Assembly (NCBI GenBank): GCA_963821715.1
Contig: CAWGET010000010.1
Coordinates: 1-64,000, forward strand
Reading direction: 5' to 3'
DNA from: CAWGET01 sp963821715
Lineage (GTDB): Bacteria; Bacteroidota; Ignavibacteria; Ignavibacteriales; Melioribacteraceae
DNA: 64,000 nucleotides
The notes under the pieces were generated by a model, which did no database searches, was not told the origin of the DNA, and was given only the letters and a program-made list of their open reading frames with translations. Made by a program: the position numbers and the translations under genes. Shown in pieces: positions 26,950-35,335 of the stretch. The stretch's first letter is position 1. Each line of letters begins with the position of its first letter.

Positions 26950-28266
26950 TTATTTCCTTTTCCCTATGATGACTGTTGCGCTGCCAACTATAAAATTTCT
27001 TACCTGACTTCCAGCCAACACGACTATATCGTCTTTAACGGCTATGCCATTTATAGAACTACCCGGAAATTCTTTAACTTTTTCCCAATTAATACCGTTA
27101 TAGTGAAAGACTGTTGGGCTGCCGTCAACAGCAAAGATGTCATTTGTGTTATTCCCGCGGATAATTTTCATAAGCCAGGTAGAAAGGGAATATTTTTGCC
27201 ATTTTTGATGTTTATATTCCTTAACTCCATTACCGGAGATATAAACCGGCGAATAATTATTCTTAAACCAAACTCCCGATACTTTATCTTGAAAGGGAGA
27301 GCCTAAAGTATCTCTTACGCTATGTTCGTCTATGCTTAATAATCTTCTTTCCCCTTCGCCTTGGAAAAGCTCTGAAACTGCGGCTAATACTGTCGATCTT
27401 TGAGTATTAACATCATAATAGCCCCAAATATCATTTAGGTCTGTCGTCGTTCCGCTTTCTATTTTACTCCAGTTTCCGGCTTGGTAGTGGGCTATGTTTC
27501 CGTTATCTCCTACTACATAGAAATCATCTTTACTTATTCCCCAAATTTTTCTTATTGAGAACGACCAAGGTAAGCATAAAGTAATTGTCTGGTTGCCATT
27601 TTCGATTTTAGCAATTTGATCGCCATCCATTGCAATCCATATTTCTTTATTATCTGAAGCCCAAATTGCGCTTGCTGGATAAGGGGTTTCCTTCTGCTGT
27701 CCACAAATCGTTTTAAACATTATCCTTTTCAACTCCCATTCACTTCCATTCCAATGAACCGCGTTGTAGGCTTTTCCGGTTGTATCGGCATATATTCTAC
27801 CAACCGCCCAGATATCATTTTCATTTATTATGGCTACGTCATATAAATCGCTGCTGCCTCCTATTCCTCCAAATTCATACTTTTCCCAGGTAAAATTACT
27901 GCTCGTTATATTTAAAGTTGTTACCTGTAGTATTTCACTTTCTTCGGTCTTTCCGTTTATTTCCGCTTCCGTTTGGTATGTGTAAGTTGTATTCGGATGG
28001 AGGGTTGTATCTGTTATTACCGTATCTTGTTTTGTCAGCATAAAACTAAAAAGATGTTTTTCATCTTTAGTTATTGTTAAACTAACCGGTAAAACCGTAT
28101 CTGCGGCGGTAACTTTTATAAATGCTTCCGTGCAGCTAACGTCTAATAATTGTAACGTTATTGCTTTAGGCTGTTCCGGTATTATTACTTTGGGCGGCTC
28201 TGTCGTATCGCAGGATAGAAGGTTTGCTAATATTAAAGCTGTTATTAAATAAAAGAAGTATTTCAT
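26950..28266 (-). CDS. Surface lipoprotein with fibronectin-like and propeller-like repeats
   Basis: The 438-residue product starts at the ATG at 28266, which has AAGGA ten bases upstream and opens directly into a lipoprotein signal (LILANLLSC, Cys about 18). The ATG at 28302 would put 12 charged residues in front and is less likely. After the lipobox comes a fibronectin III-like domain (about 30-120). Repeated blades follow, with DIWAVGRIY, EIWIAMDG, DDFYVVGDNGN, LNDIWGY and DIFAVDG, a beta-propeller pattern. It is probably outer-membrane attached. Its function is unknown; its position just before the T9SS cargo gene suggests a shared surface role. Confidence 0.75.
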   Translation of the reverse strand: MKYFFYLITALILANLLSCDTTEPPKVIIPEQPKAITLQLLDVSCTEAFIKVTAADTVLPVSLTITKDEKHLFSFMLTKQDTVITDTTLHPNTTYTYQTEAEINGKTEESEILQVTTLNITSSNFTWEKYEFGGIGGSSDLYDVAIINENDIWAVGRIYADTTGKAYNAVHWNGSEWELKRIMFKTICGQQKETPYPASAIWASDNKEIWIAMDGDQIAKIENGNQTITLCLPWSFSIRKIWGISKDDFYVVGDNGNIAHYQAGNWSKIESGTTTDLNDIWGYYDVNTQRSTVLAAVSELFQGEGERRLLSIDEHSVRDTLGSPFQDKVSGVWFKNNYSPVYISGNGVKEYKHQKWQKYSLSTWLMKIIRGNNTNDIFAVDGSPTVFHYNGINWEKVKEFPGSSINGIAVKDDIVVLAGSQVRNFIVGSATVIIGKRK

Positions 28267-28616
28267 TTTGTTTTTCCTTTTTGTATAAATGTTATTCTTC
28301 ATACAAAAGATAACTCTATTAGTTGGATAAAGTTAAATGAAAAATATAGGTTTCAGAACAGTTTGCCGCGCTTTGTTTTAATATTTAATAAACTTTTTTG
28401 CATATTATTACAGAAGCATAAATTGAGCCAAACACAAAAGTTTGTTTTCCGTCAATTTTGTAGGTTTCTAAATTAGTAATTCTTGCCGGTCGGTAATTTT
28501 TACAGGTAAAAAGGTTCCGACTTCGTCCCTTTGGGACTTCGCCGCGACAGGTCCGGCTTCTTTTTTATCTACTTTGAGACTATGCCGCGATAAACGAGAA
28601 AAGAAATATAATAAAG

Positions 28617-28735
28617 AGGTTGGAAAACCTGTTTTACAAGTAGCACAGACCTGTCTGCGACAAGCAGGCTTTCCAGTCTGTGCAAAAAAAACGTTAAAAA
28701 AATAAAAGCGAAACAGGTTGGAAAACCGGTTTTAC
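28617..28735. repeat. Direct repeat pair AGGTTGGAAAACC(T/G)GTTTTAC
   Basis: Copy 1 is at 28617-28637 and copy 2 at 28715-28735, identical over 21 bases except one T/G. Each is itself partly palindromic (GGTT / AACC). The spacing of 98 bases includes one intervening hairpin, as if a unit had been duplicated. Confidence 0.7.
28643..28683. repeat. Intergenic hairpin, GCACAGAC type
   Basis: The outer arms GCACAGAC / GTCTGTGC enclose a GC-rich loop. The right half TTCCAGTCTGTGC matches the palindrome at 23728-23747. Confidence 0.65.
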
Positions 28736-28796
28736 TTTCGCGGAAAAATCAGCGTAGCACAGATCACTGATCGGCGCTACGAAAATGATAAATATA

Positions 28797-28835
28797 TTTT
28801 AAAAGAATCATCTTCCTACTCTGCACATCATTTAC
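28797..28835 (-). pseudogene. Possible T9SS sorting-tail remnant (13 codons)
   Basis: On the minus strand 28835-28797 reads VNDVQSRKMILLK, the characteristic end of a T9SS type A sorting domain. It also shares an 18-base DNA match with the real tail at 23875. No stop follows the final Lys and no body precedes it, so it is at most a relic. It is short, so chance cannot be excluded. Confidence 0.4.
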
Positions 28836-28940
28836 CTGATTTGAGCAATGAACTTACCCTGTTTCTCCTTTTTAAGCCAAAGAATATCTTAATTTTTAAA
28901 CCCGTATATTTCTAAAAATTATTCTCATAAATAGATTCAA

Positions 28941-29858
28941 ATGAATAAAGCTTATAATTTAATAACTGTTTTAGGCCCCACCGCCGCCGGGAAGACAAGG
29001 CTCGCCGCGCGTTTGGCGGACAATTTTAACGGAGAAATAATTTCCGCAGACTCCAGGCAGGTTTATAAATTTATGGATATCGGAACCGGGAAAGATCTTG
29101 ATGATTATACAATTGAAAATAGAATCATAAAATATCATTTGATCGACGTTCTAAATCCGGACGAAGAATTCAATCTTTTTCTATTCAAGGAAATGTTTGA
29201 AAAAATTCATATTGAAATTACTGCGCGAAAGAAAACTCCGTTTCTCGTAGGAGGAACAGGATTATATTTAAACTCAATTTTGCAGAGTTATGATCTAAAA
29301 AAAATTAATTTTGATGAAAGGCGCGCTAAGGAATTAAATCAATTTTCTTTGGATGAACTGCGCGAAAGATTAAAAAAGCTGAATCCCAATCTTCACAACA
29401 CAACGGATTTATTGATAAAAGAACGAATCGTATCGGCGATAATGATTCAGGAGCAAACCAATTTTGAAAAAAATAATCCGCGCGATGAAATAAAATCTTT
29501 AACCATCGGCGTTTATGAAAGCCGGGAAAAAATTAAGAAAAATATTACCGCGAGACTGAAAGCCAGGATTGAAGCGGGAATGATCGACGAAGTAAAAAGT
29601 TTATCGAAGTCGGAATCACTTTTGAAAAGCTGAATTTTTTCGGACTTGAATATAAATTTATCGGACAAATATTTAAGCGGCGAATTAAACTACAACGATA
29701 TGTTTCAAAAGCTGAACAGCGCGATTCACAATTTCGCGAAAAGACAAATGACCTGGTTCAGGAAAATGGAGAAAGAAGGAATAAAAATAAATTGGATTGA
29801 AGGCGCCGATTTTGACGCCGCAAAAAATATCATCGAACAAAATTATTTCGCTGAATGA
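28941..29858 (+). CDS. miaA: tRNA dimethylallyltransferase MiaA (interrupted by two frameshifts)
   Basis: MiaA adds a dimethylallyl group to A37 of tRNAs that read UNN codons. The N-terminal 225 residues are normal: P-loop GPTAAGKT, then IISADSRQVYKFMDIGTGKD and KTPFLVGGTGLYLN. Frame is then lost near 29594-29602 (one A or T missing in AAAAAGTTT), reaching TGA at 29631-29633. The missing stretch, IEVGITFEKLNFFGLEYKF, is present in the next frame. The original frame resumes after about 29669 (YLSGELNYNDMFQKLNSAI, FAKRQMTWFRKMEKEG). Restored length is about 305, normal for MiaA. The two shifts cancel, and every expected motif survives, so sequencing or assembly error is more likely than gene death. 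The end overlaps the next gene as ATGA. Confidence 0.88.
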
Positions 29859-31142
29859 TATTGCCGGATTACATAAAAAAATATCTGAACAAATTCTCAT
29901 CGGGAAAGTGGTCTCTGCAAAATGAAACGGCTAGTTTATATGAAATGATTGTGGTCGTCCCGGCAATCGCGGAGTTTGAAAATTTAACACGACTGATTGA
30001 TAGTCTGAAATTAAACGAAGAAAAAACCTTACGCAAAACGCTTTTTATTTTTGTAATAAACAATCGAGCGAGCGATTCCGGCGAAGTGAAAGAAAATAAT
30101 TACAGGACTATAGAATTTTTAGAAGAAGAGTCCAGCGCGAAAAAATTAAATATCGTAATTGTTGACGCATCCACGGAAGGCTTTGAACTTCCCGAAAAAG
30201 AAGGCGGCGTTGGTCTGGCGCGTAAAATAGGGATGGATTTGGCTCTGCGTTATTTTGATTATTCTTCCGATAAAAAAAATATATCTAATCTGCCTTGACG
30301 CGGACTGCACTGTTGAAAAAAATTATCTGCGGGAAATTTATGATAATTACAACGGAAGAAATTTATCCGCGGCGGTTTTAAATTTTGAGCATCCGGTTGC
30401 AGGAAGCGAAGAAGAGCGGCGCGCGATTATCAGCTATGAAATATTCTTGCGATATTATGTTCTCGGACTCCAGTTAGCAAACTCGCCTTACGCGTTTCAT
30501 ACAATCGGTTCAACAATTTCCTGTAACGTCGAAAGTTACGTCAGAGTTCAAGGTATGAATAAACGGAAAGCCGCGGAGGATTTTTATTTTGTAGAGAAGC
30601 TCGCAAAAGTAGTAAGCGTCGGAAAAATAAATTCAACAACTGTTTATCCTTCAGGAAGAAAATCGTGGCGGGTTCCGTTCGGCACGGGACAAAGGGTTGG
30701 CAGGTTTTTATCCGGTGAGAGAAACGAATATCTTCTTTATTCTCCTGAGAGTTTCATCGTTCTAAAAAAGTGGAATGCCTTTTTTTTGAATGATCAAATT
30801 CAAAATCCCGAAGTATATTTGCAGGAAGCCGTAAATATAAACATTCATTTAAAAAAATTTTTAGATGAGCAAAAGTTTGTAAAAGATTGGAATAAAATCC
30901 TGCGAAATTCAAACTCGACAGAACAAATTCAAAGACAGAAAAAACTTTGGTTCGATGGATTTAAAACTTTGAAACTTATCCATCATCTGAGAGACGAAGC
31001 GTTTTCAGATAGAAATATGTTCGAGGTCCTTGACGAAATATTTAATATTATCAACTTTGAGTGCGGGATAAAACGCGCGGAAAACATTCCTCCCCTCGAG
31101 AAGCAAATAGAGTATTTAAGCATACTCCGCAAACTTGCTTGA
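29855..31142 (+). CDS. GT2-family glycosyltransferase (frameshifted in a poly-A run)
   Basis: The gene starts at an ATG overlapping the miaA stop. The first frame gives about 147 residues (MIVVVPAIAEFENLTRLIDSL, the GT2 Rossmann start, to YSSDKKN), then stops at 30298. The continuing frame from about 30282 gives the DXD strand IYLICLDADCT, a later AEDFYFVEKL acid motif and a helical C-terminus to 31142. The break lies at an eight-A run (30282-30291 region); removing one A joins the halves into about 428 residues. GT2 enzymes move sugars from nucleotide donors to envelope glycans; donor and acceptor are unknown. A cytosolic or membrane-peripheral place is likely, as no signal or clear membrane helix is seen. 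Confidence 0.78.
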
Positions 31143-31148
31143 TCAGAA

Positions 31149-31781
31149 TTAATCCTCCCTAAGAGGCTTAATTATCCTTCCCTTATCTTTTATTTCATTA
31201 AATAAGTCTTCACTTCGAACGATCTTAAATTTTGATATTTTAATTCCGGCGCGTACCAACCCTTTGGCAATCCATGTGTTGCATGTGTTGAACAGATGAT
31301 AATATTTATGCGAAGCGTAAAACTTTATTCTTCCGCCGGAACTTTCCGATAAAAGAACTGTTTCTTCCCCCTCTTTCTCAAATGCCTCTTCAATAAAATC
31401 CAATAATCCCAAATATTTATCTTCGGTCGCTTTAAATTCCACCAAGTAATCGCTCATCAATTCTATGGTCGATAAATCAAATTTATATCCGGCTATTCTG
31501 ATCGCGCTGCTGGTCGGAACCAGGATCGCTTTTGCAGCTAAATAATAATTGATATCCGGGCGCTGATAAAATTCCTCGTCTCCCCAGCCGACATCCAAAT
31601 ATTTATATTCCTTAAATTCTTCCGCCGCAGTCAATTTTTGATCTAACCCGCTATCAGTTTTAAGGATAAATCCGGTATGCCAGGAATAATTTATAACATA
31701 AAAAGTTTTTAGAGAGTCTGCCGGTTCAGCATAACCGCCATCGAAGAAAACGATTATAAAAATGGATAAAATTTTTTTCAT
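31149..31781 (-). CDS. DUF2459 family protein
   Basis: The 210-residue protein has an N-terminal hydrophobic signal-like segment and the features of DUF2459: YVINYSWHTGFILKTD near 27-42, YLDVGWGDEEFYQ near 60-72, and the C-terminal NTCNTWIAKGLVRAG. The paired His (SWHTG) and the Cys-Asn-Thr-Trp box suggest an NlpC/P60-like or related papain-fold hydrolase active in the periplasm, but no activity has been shown for the family as far as I know. It converges on the glycosyltransferase with six bases between stops and diverges from the beta-barrel gene at 31864. Confidence 0.82.
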   Translation of the reverse strand: MKKILSIFIIVFFDGGYAEPADSLKTFYVINYSWHTGFILKTDSGLDQKLTAAEEFKEYKYLDVGWGDEEFYQRPDINYYLAAKAILVPTSSAIRIAGYKFDLSTIELMSDYLVEFKATEDKYLGLLDFIEEAFEKEGEETVLLSESSGGRIKFYASHKYYHLFNTCNTWIAKGLVRAGIKISKFKIVRSEDLFNEIKDKGRIIKPLRED

Positions 31782-31863
31782 CTTAATAAATGACTTTACT
31801 TCTAAAAAAAAATTTCTGTATAATGGGATTAATTAATTGAGATTTATCTAAAGCGCGTCTTAA

Positions 31864-32493
31864 ATGAAAATAAAACTTCTGTTGTTTATCAGTATACTTT
31901 TTTTAGCCTCCGCTGTCAATGCGCAAAAAAATGACAGAATTTCTTTTGGTGTGAAGACCGGCATCAACTACGCAAATTATTATGGTCCGGACTATTTTGG
32001 AACTTACTCAAGAGCAGGCTGGATGTTCGGTGGAAGTTTCAGGTTTGAGTTTACTGATAATTTCAAATTGCAATCAGAAGTTTATTACACAACCAAAGGG
32101 GCGGCGATTGATTATAAAAATGAAGGTCCCTTAGTTACATTTACGGAAACTTTAAGCTACATTGAGTTCCCTTTTATTGGTCAGTATTTTATCAATCTGG
32201 GAGAATCGGTTCCCGCAAAGCCATTTATTTTAGTTGGTCCGGCGTTTTCTGTTTTGGTAGCAGCCAAACAAAAAGCGGAGGTTTCCAATTTTACCGAAGA
32301 AATTGATTTGGAAAACGCATCATCTTTCGACACAGGAATTATTTTTGGAACAGGAATTTATTTCCAAAAAAATAAAAAAGGGTTATATTTAGAGTTAAGA
32401 TACAATCTTGGTTTACTAAAAGCTTTTAATGAAGGCCCGGACAGTAATATTAAAAACGGAGTATTTGCCTTAACCTTAGGCTACGTAATATGA
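31864..32493 (+). CDS. Outer-membrane beta-barrel protein (PorT-like)
   Basis: The 209-residue protein has a signal peptide (IKLLLFISILFLASAVNAQ). Barrel strands follow: ISFGVKTGINYANYYGPDY, WMFGGSFRFEFTDNFKLQSE, FPFIGQYFINLG and GLYLELRYNLGLLKAF, ending in GVFALTLGYVI. This is the OMP_b-brl_2/PorT-like class frequent in Bacteroidota and Ignavibacteriota. Proteins of this type can be T9SS accessory barrels, but this one is not close enough to PorT to name. It has no strong ribosome site and appears monocistronic. Confidence 0.78.
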   Translation: MKIKLLLFISILFLASAVNAQKNDRISFGVKTGINYANYYGPDYFGTYSRAGWMFGGSFRFEFTDNFKLQSEVYYTTKGAAIDYKNEGPLVTFTETLSYIEFPFIGQYFINLGESVPAKPFILVGPAFSVLVAAKQKAEVSNFTEEIDLENASSFDTGIIFGTGIYFQKNKKGLYLELRYNLGLLKAFNEGPDSNIKNGVFALTLGYVI

Positions 32494-32608
32494 CAAATCT
32501 CAACCATTTTTATTGGCGATTTTAATCTTTTCTTTACCCGGATAGATAACCATCTGTTCCGGTTCTCATTTATTTAAATAACATCAACCAAAATCTAACG
32601 AGGAGTTT

Positions 32609-33973
32609 ATGCGTAGACAGCGTAAGTACATCTTGACTGAAAAAGAAGCACCGCAAAGCTGGTACAATATCCAGGCGGATCTTCATAATCCAACACTCCC
32701 TCCGTTGCATCCCGGAACGAAAGAACCGATAGGCCCGGAGGATTTAGCGCCTTTATTTCCAATGGAATTAATTAAACAGGAAGTTTCAAAAGAATCCTGG
32801 ATTGAGATACCGGAAGAAGTGCTGGATGTATACAAGATGTGGCGTCCCTCGCCGTTATTCAGAGCATATAATCTGGAGAAAGAATTAGACACTCCGGCAA
32901 AAATATATTATAAGTACGAAGGCGTAAGCCCAGCAGGTTCTCATAAACCGAACACGGCGGTTCCGCAGGCATACTACAATAAAATGCAAGGCGTTAAAAA
33001 AATAGCTACTGAGACCGGCGCCGGCCAATGGGGAAGCGCGCTTGCTTTTGCCTGCCAGCATTTTGGAATGGAGCTTGAAGTTTATATGGTTAAAGTAAGC
33101 TACGATCAGAAACCATACAGAAAATTACTGATGAACACTTGGGGAGCGGAAGTGTTTTCTTCTCCTACGGACAGAACGGAATCCGGAAGAAAAATTCGTG
33201 CAGAATTCCCCGACTCCCCCGGAAGTTTGGGTATAGCAATTAGTGAAGCGGTAGAAAGAGCAGCTATGAGTGATGACACAAAATATTCGCTCGGAAGCGT
33301 ACTTAATCATGTGTTGATGCATCAAACAATCATTGGTTTGGAAGCCGAGAAACAATTTGAACTTGCGGACGATTATCCCGATGTAGTTATCGCACCATTC
33401 GGCGGCGGTTCTAATTTTGCCGGAATTTCATTCCCTTTCCTCAGGCATAAACTAAGCGGAGATAAAAAAACCAGGTTTATTGCGAGTGAACCGGCTTCTT
33501 GTCCCAAATTAACTAAAGGAGAATTCCGGTACGACTTCGGCGATACAGCAGGTCTTACTCCACTCCTTCCAATGTACACGCTGGGACACAATTTCATTCC
33601 TGCGCCAGTTCATGCAGGCGGTTTGCGTTATCACGGCGCCGGAGTTTTAGTAAGCCAGCTGCTTAAAGATAAATTTATTGAAGCCGAAGCTCTTCATCAG
33701 GTTGAATGCTTTAAAGCCGGAGTTAAATTCGCTAAAACAGAAGGTATTCTTCCTGCCCCTGAGGCAACTCACGGTATCGCTTCAGTTATTAGAGAAGCAA
33801 ACCGCGCTAAGGAAGAAGGTTCTAACAGAACCATTTTATTTAATCTATGCGGACACGGTTATTTCGATATGAGTTCCTACGCCGCATATTTCAACGGCGA
33901 ATTATCGGATCACCATTTGACCGAAGAAGAACTTAATGCCGGTTTAAAACACCTCGAAACGCCGACAATCTGA
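32609..33973 (+). CDS. trpB: Tryptophan synthase beta chain, TrpB2 type
   Basis: The 454-residue PLP enzyme belongs to the longer TrpB2 class: extended N-terminus (PPLHPGTKEPIGPEDLAPLF), PLP lysine Lys113 in AGSHKPNTA, catalytic Glu region ETGAGQWG (about 135-142, with Trp where TrpB1 has His), and phosphate-binding GGGSNFAG (265-272). TrpB makes tryptophan from serine plus indole. No trpA or other trp genes are nearby, so it may salvage free indole or act with a distant TrpA. TrpB2 proteins do not carry the full TrpA contact surface. GAGGAG lies close before the ATG, and a strong terminator follows. Confidence 0.93.
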   Translation: MRRQRKYILTEKEAPQSWYNIQADLHNPTLPPLHPGTKEPIGPEDLAPLFPMELIKQEVSKESWIEIPEEVLDVYKMWRPSPLFRAYNLEKELDTPAKIYYKYEGVSPAGSHKPNTAVPQAYYNKMQGVKKIATETGAGQWGSALAFACQHFGMELEVYMVKVSYDQKPYRKLLMNTWGAEVFSSPTDRTESGRKIRAEFPDSPGSLGIAISEAVERAAMSDDTKYSLGSVLNHVLMHQTIIGLEAEKQFELADDYPDVVIAPFGGGSNFAGISFPFLRHKLSGDKKTRFIASEPASCPKLTKGEFRYDFGDTAGLTPLLPMYTLGHNFIPAPVHAGGLRYHGAGVLVSQLLKDKFIEAEALHQVECFKAGVKFAKTEGILPAPEATHGIASVIREANRAKEEGSNRTILFNLCGHGYFDMSSYAAYFNGELSDHHLTEEELNAGLKHLETPTI

Positions 33974-33981
33974 TCAATTAA

Positions 33982-34024
33982 AATTCCTATTCTCTCATCA
34001 TGGGGGAATAGGAATTCCTTTTAT
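33982..34024 (+). terminator. Terminator after trpB
   Basis: An 11-bp stem AATTCCTATTC / GAATAGGAATT is followed by CCTTTTATT, eight bases past the trpB stop. The isolated cistron ends here. Confidence 0.82.
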
Positions 34025-34082
34025 TAAATTCCTGCTTTTATTATTTTGCTGACTTGTTTAAATTAATTACGGAAAAAGTAGT

Positions 34083-35195
34083 TTGCGATTTTTTATTCTA
34101 GCTCTTACTCTGTTTATATATTCTTGCGCTTCGATGGATTACACTCCCGAAGATATTATTCTAAGCCAGGATTCGCTAAGAGCCGTTTCAATAGATAGTA
34201 TTGATGTTAAATACGCTAAGATAGATTCTTTTTTCGAAGCAAAACATAAAAGGGCCGGCTTCAACGGCGCTGTCCTTGCTGCAGAAAAAGGCAAATTGAT
34301 CTACAAGAACAGTTTCGGACTTGCCGATTACAGAAATAAAGATTCTGTTACAACTCATACCTCATTTCAACTGGCATCGGTTTCAAAACCTTTTACAGCA
34401 ACCGCAGTTTTAATGTTGATCGATCAGGGAAAACTTTCACTTAACGACAGTATCCAAAAATTCTTCCCGGATTTCCCGTACGAAGGCATAACAATAAAGC
34501 TTCTGCTTATTCACAGATCGGGATTATCGAATTATATGTATTTTGCGGACAAACACTGGGATAATAAATTCCAGCCAATATCCAATTCAGAGGTAATTGA
34601 TCTGTTCGAAAAATATACGCCGCAATATTATTACAAACCGAATATAAGATACAATTACAGCAATACAGGTTATATGCTTTTAGCTGCAATTGTTGAAAAA
34701 GTAAGCGGAATGAAGTTCGGCAAATTTATGCAGAAAAATATTTTTGATCCTCTGCATATGAATAACACATATGTTTATAATAAAAACCTCGAAAACCTTG
34801 ATGAAAACTCTGCTGTTGGATATTACAGATGGAGAAGAAAAGCCGAAGATACTTATCTGAACGGAGTTGTGGGAGACAAAGGAGTTTATTCCAGTGTGGA
34901 AGATCTTTTAAAATTCGACCGCGCGTTAGCAAATAATCGGCTTGTTTCCGATTCTCTGCTTACAAAAGCTTATACGGCAGCTCACCCGGAGTTATTAATA
35001 AACGATAATTACGGATTCGGATGGCGCATAAATGATGCGGATTCTACAAACAAAATAGTTTATCATTCAGGTTGGTGGAAAGGTTTCCGGTCTTACTACA
35101 TTAGAGAACTCGGCGCCAAAAAAACAATCATAGTTTTAAGCAATGTTTCCAGGAATACTCCAATCTCAGTAAGAGAACTTTTAGACCTATTTTAA
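34083..35195 (+). CDS. Class C beta-lactamase-like serine hydrolase, lipoprotein
   Basis: The 370-residue protein starts at TTG (34083) with GGA upstream and opens directly into a lipoprotein signal (LFIYSC, Cys15). The penicillin-binding/beta-lactamase signature is complete: SVSK at 99-102 (nucleophile Ser99, Lys102), YSN at 192-194 and HSG near 334-336. Family members include esterases, D-aminopeptidases and class C beta-lactamases; the sequence does not decide which. It is most likely an envelope serine hydrolase. It stands as its own unit between trpB and the 5'-nucleotidase gene. Confidence 0.87.
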   Translation: MRFFILALTLFIYSCASMDYTPEDIILSQDSLRAVSIDSIDVKYAKIDSFFEAKHKRAGFNGAVLAAEKGKLIYKNSFGLADYRNKDSVTTHTSFQLASVSKPFTATAVLMLIDQGKLSLNDSIQKFFPDFPYEGITIKLLLIHRSGLSNYMYFADKHWDNKFQPISNSEVIDLFEKYTPQYYYKPNIRYNYSNTGYMLLAAIVEKVSGMKFGKFMQKNIFDPLHMNNTYVYNKNLENLDENSAVGYYRWRRKAEDTYLNGVVGDKGVYSSVEDLLKFDRALANNRLVSDSLLTKAYTAAHPELLINDNYGFGWRINDADSTNKIVYHSGWWKGFRSYYIRELGAKKTIIVLSNVSRNTPISVRELLDLF

Positions 35196-35335
35196 TAAGA
35201 CAGCATTACACGCGGTATATTATTTTTAATCCGGGGCTGAATATTTTACGCTCCGGATATCTAATTCCTCCCTTTTATATTTCTTCCATTTAAACTATTT
35301 TATATCTCTTTAAAACTATTTAATCGGAAATACAA

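Larger units (their letters stand above)
28303..28940. other. 638-base repeat-rich intergenic region
   Basis: No gene is seen here. It contains a GTCCC/GGGAC hairpin at about 28527-28542, two copies of a 21-base direct repeat, a GCACAGAC-type hairpin, a GTAGC-type inverted repeat at 28754-28780 and a short T9SS-tail remnant. Frames across it are broken by these repeats. It must also carry the divergent promoters of the lipoprotein gene and miaA, which I cannot place. Confidence 0.6.

Noticed and set aside
28718..28915. 65-codon plus-strand frame upstream of miaA
   Set aside because: It crosses inverted repeats and a reverse-strand T9SS relic, has no ribosome site and no protein-like pattern.
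35235..35265. ATCCGG / CCGGAT hairpin after the serine hydrolase as a terminator
   Set aside because: The stem is only six bases with an 18-base loop and no T run, so it is too weak to call.
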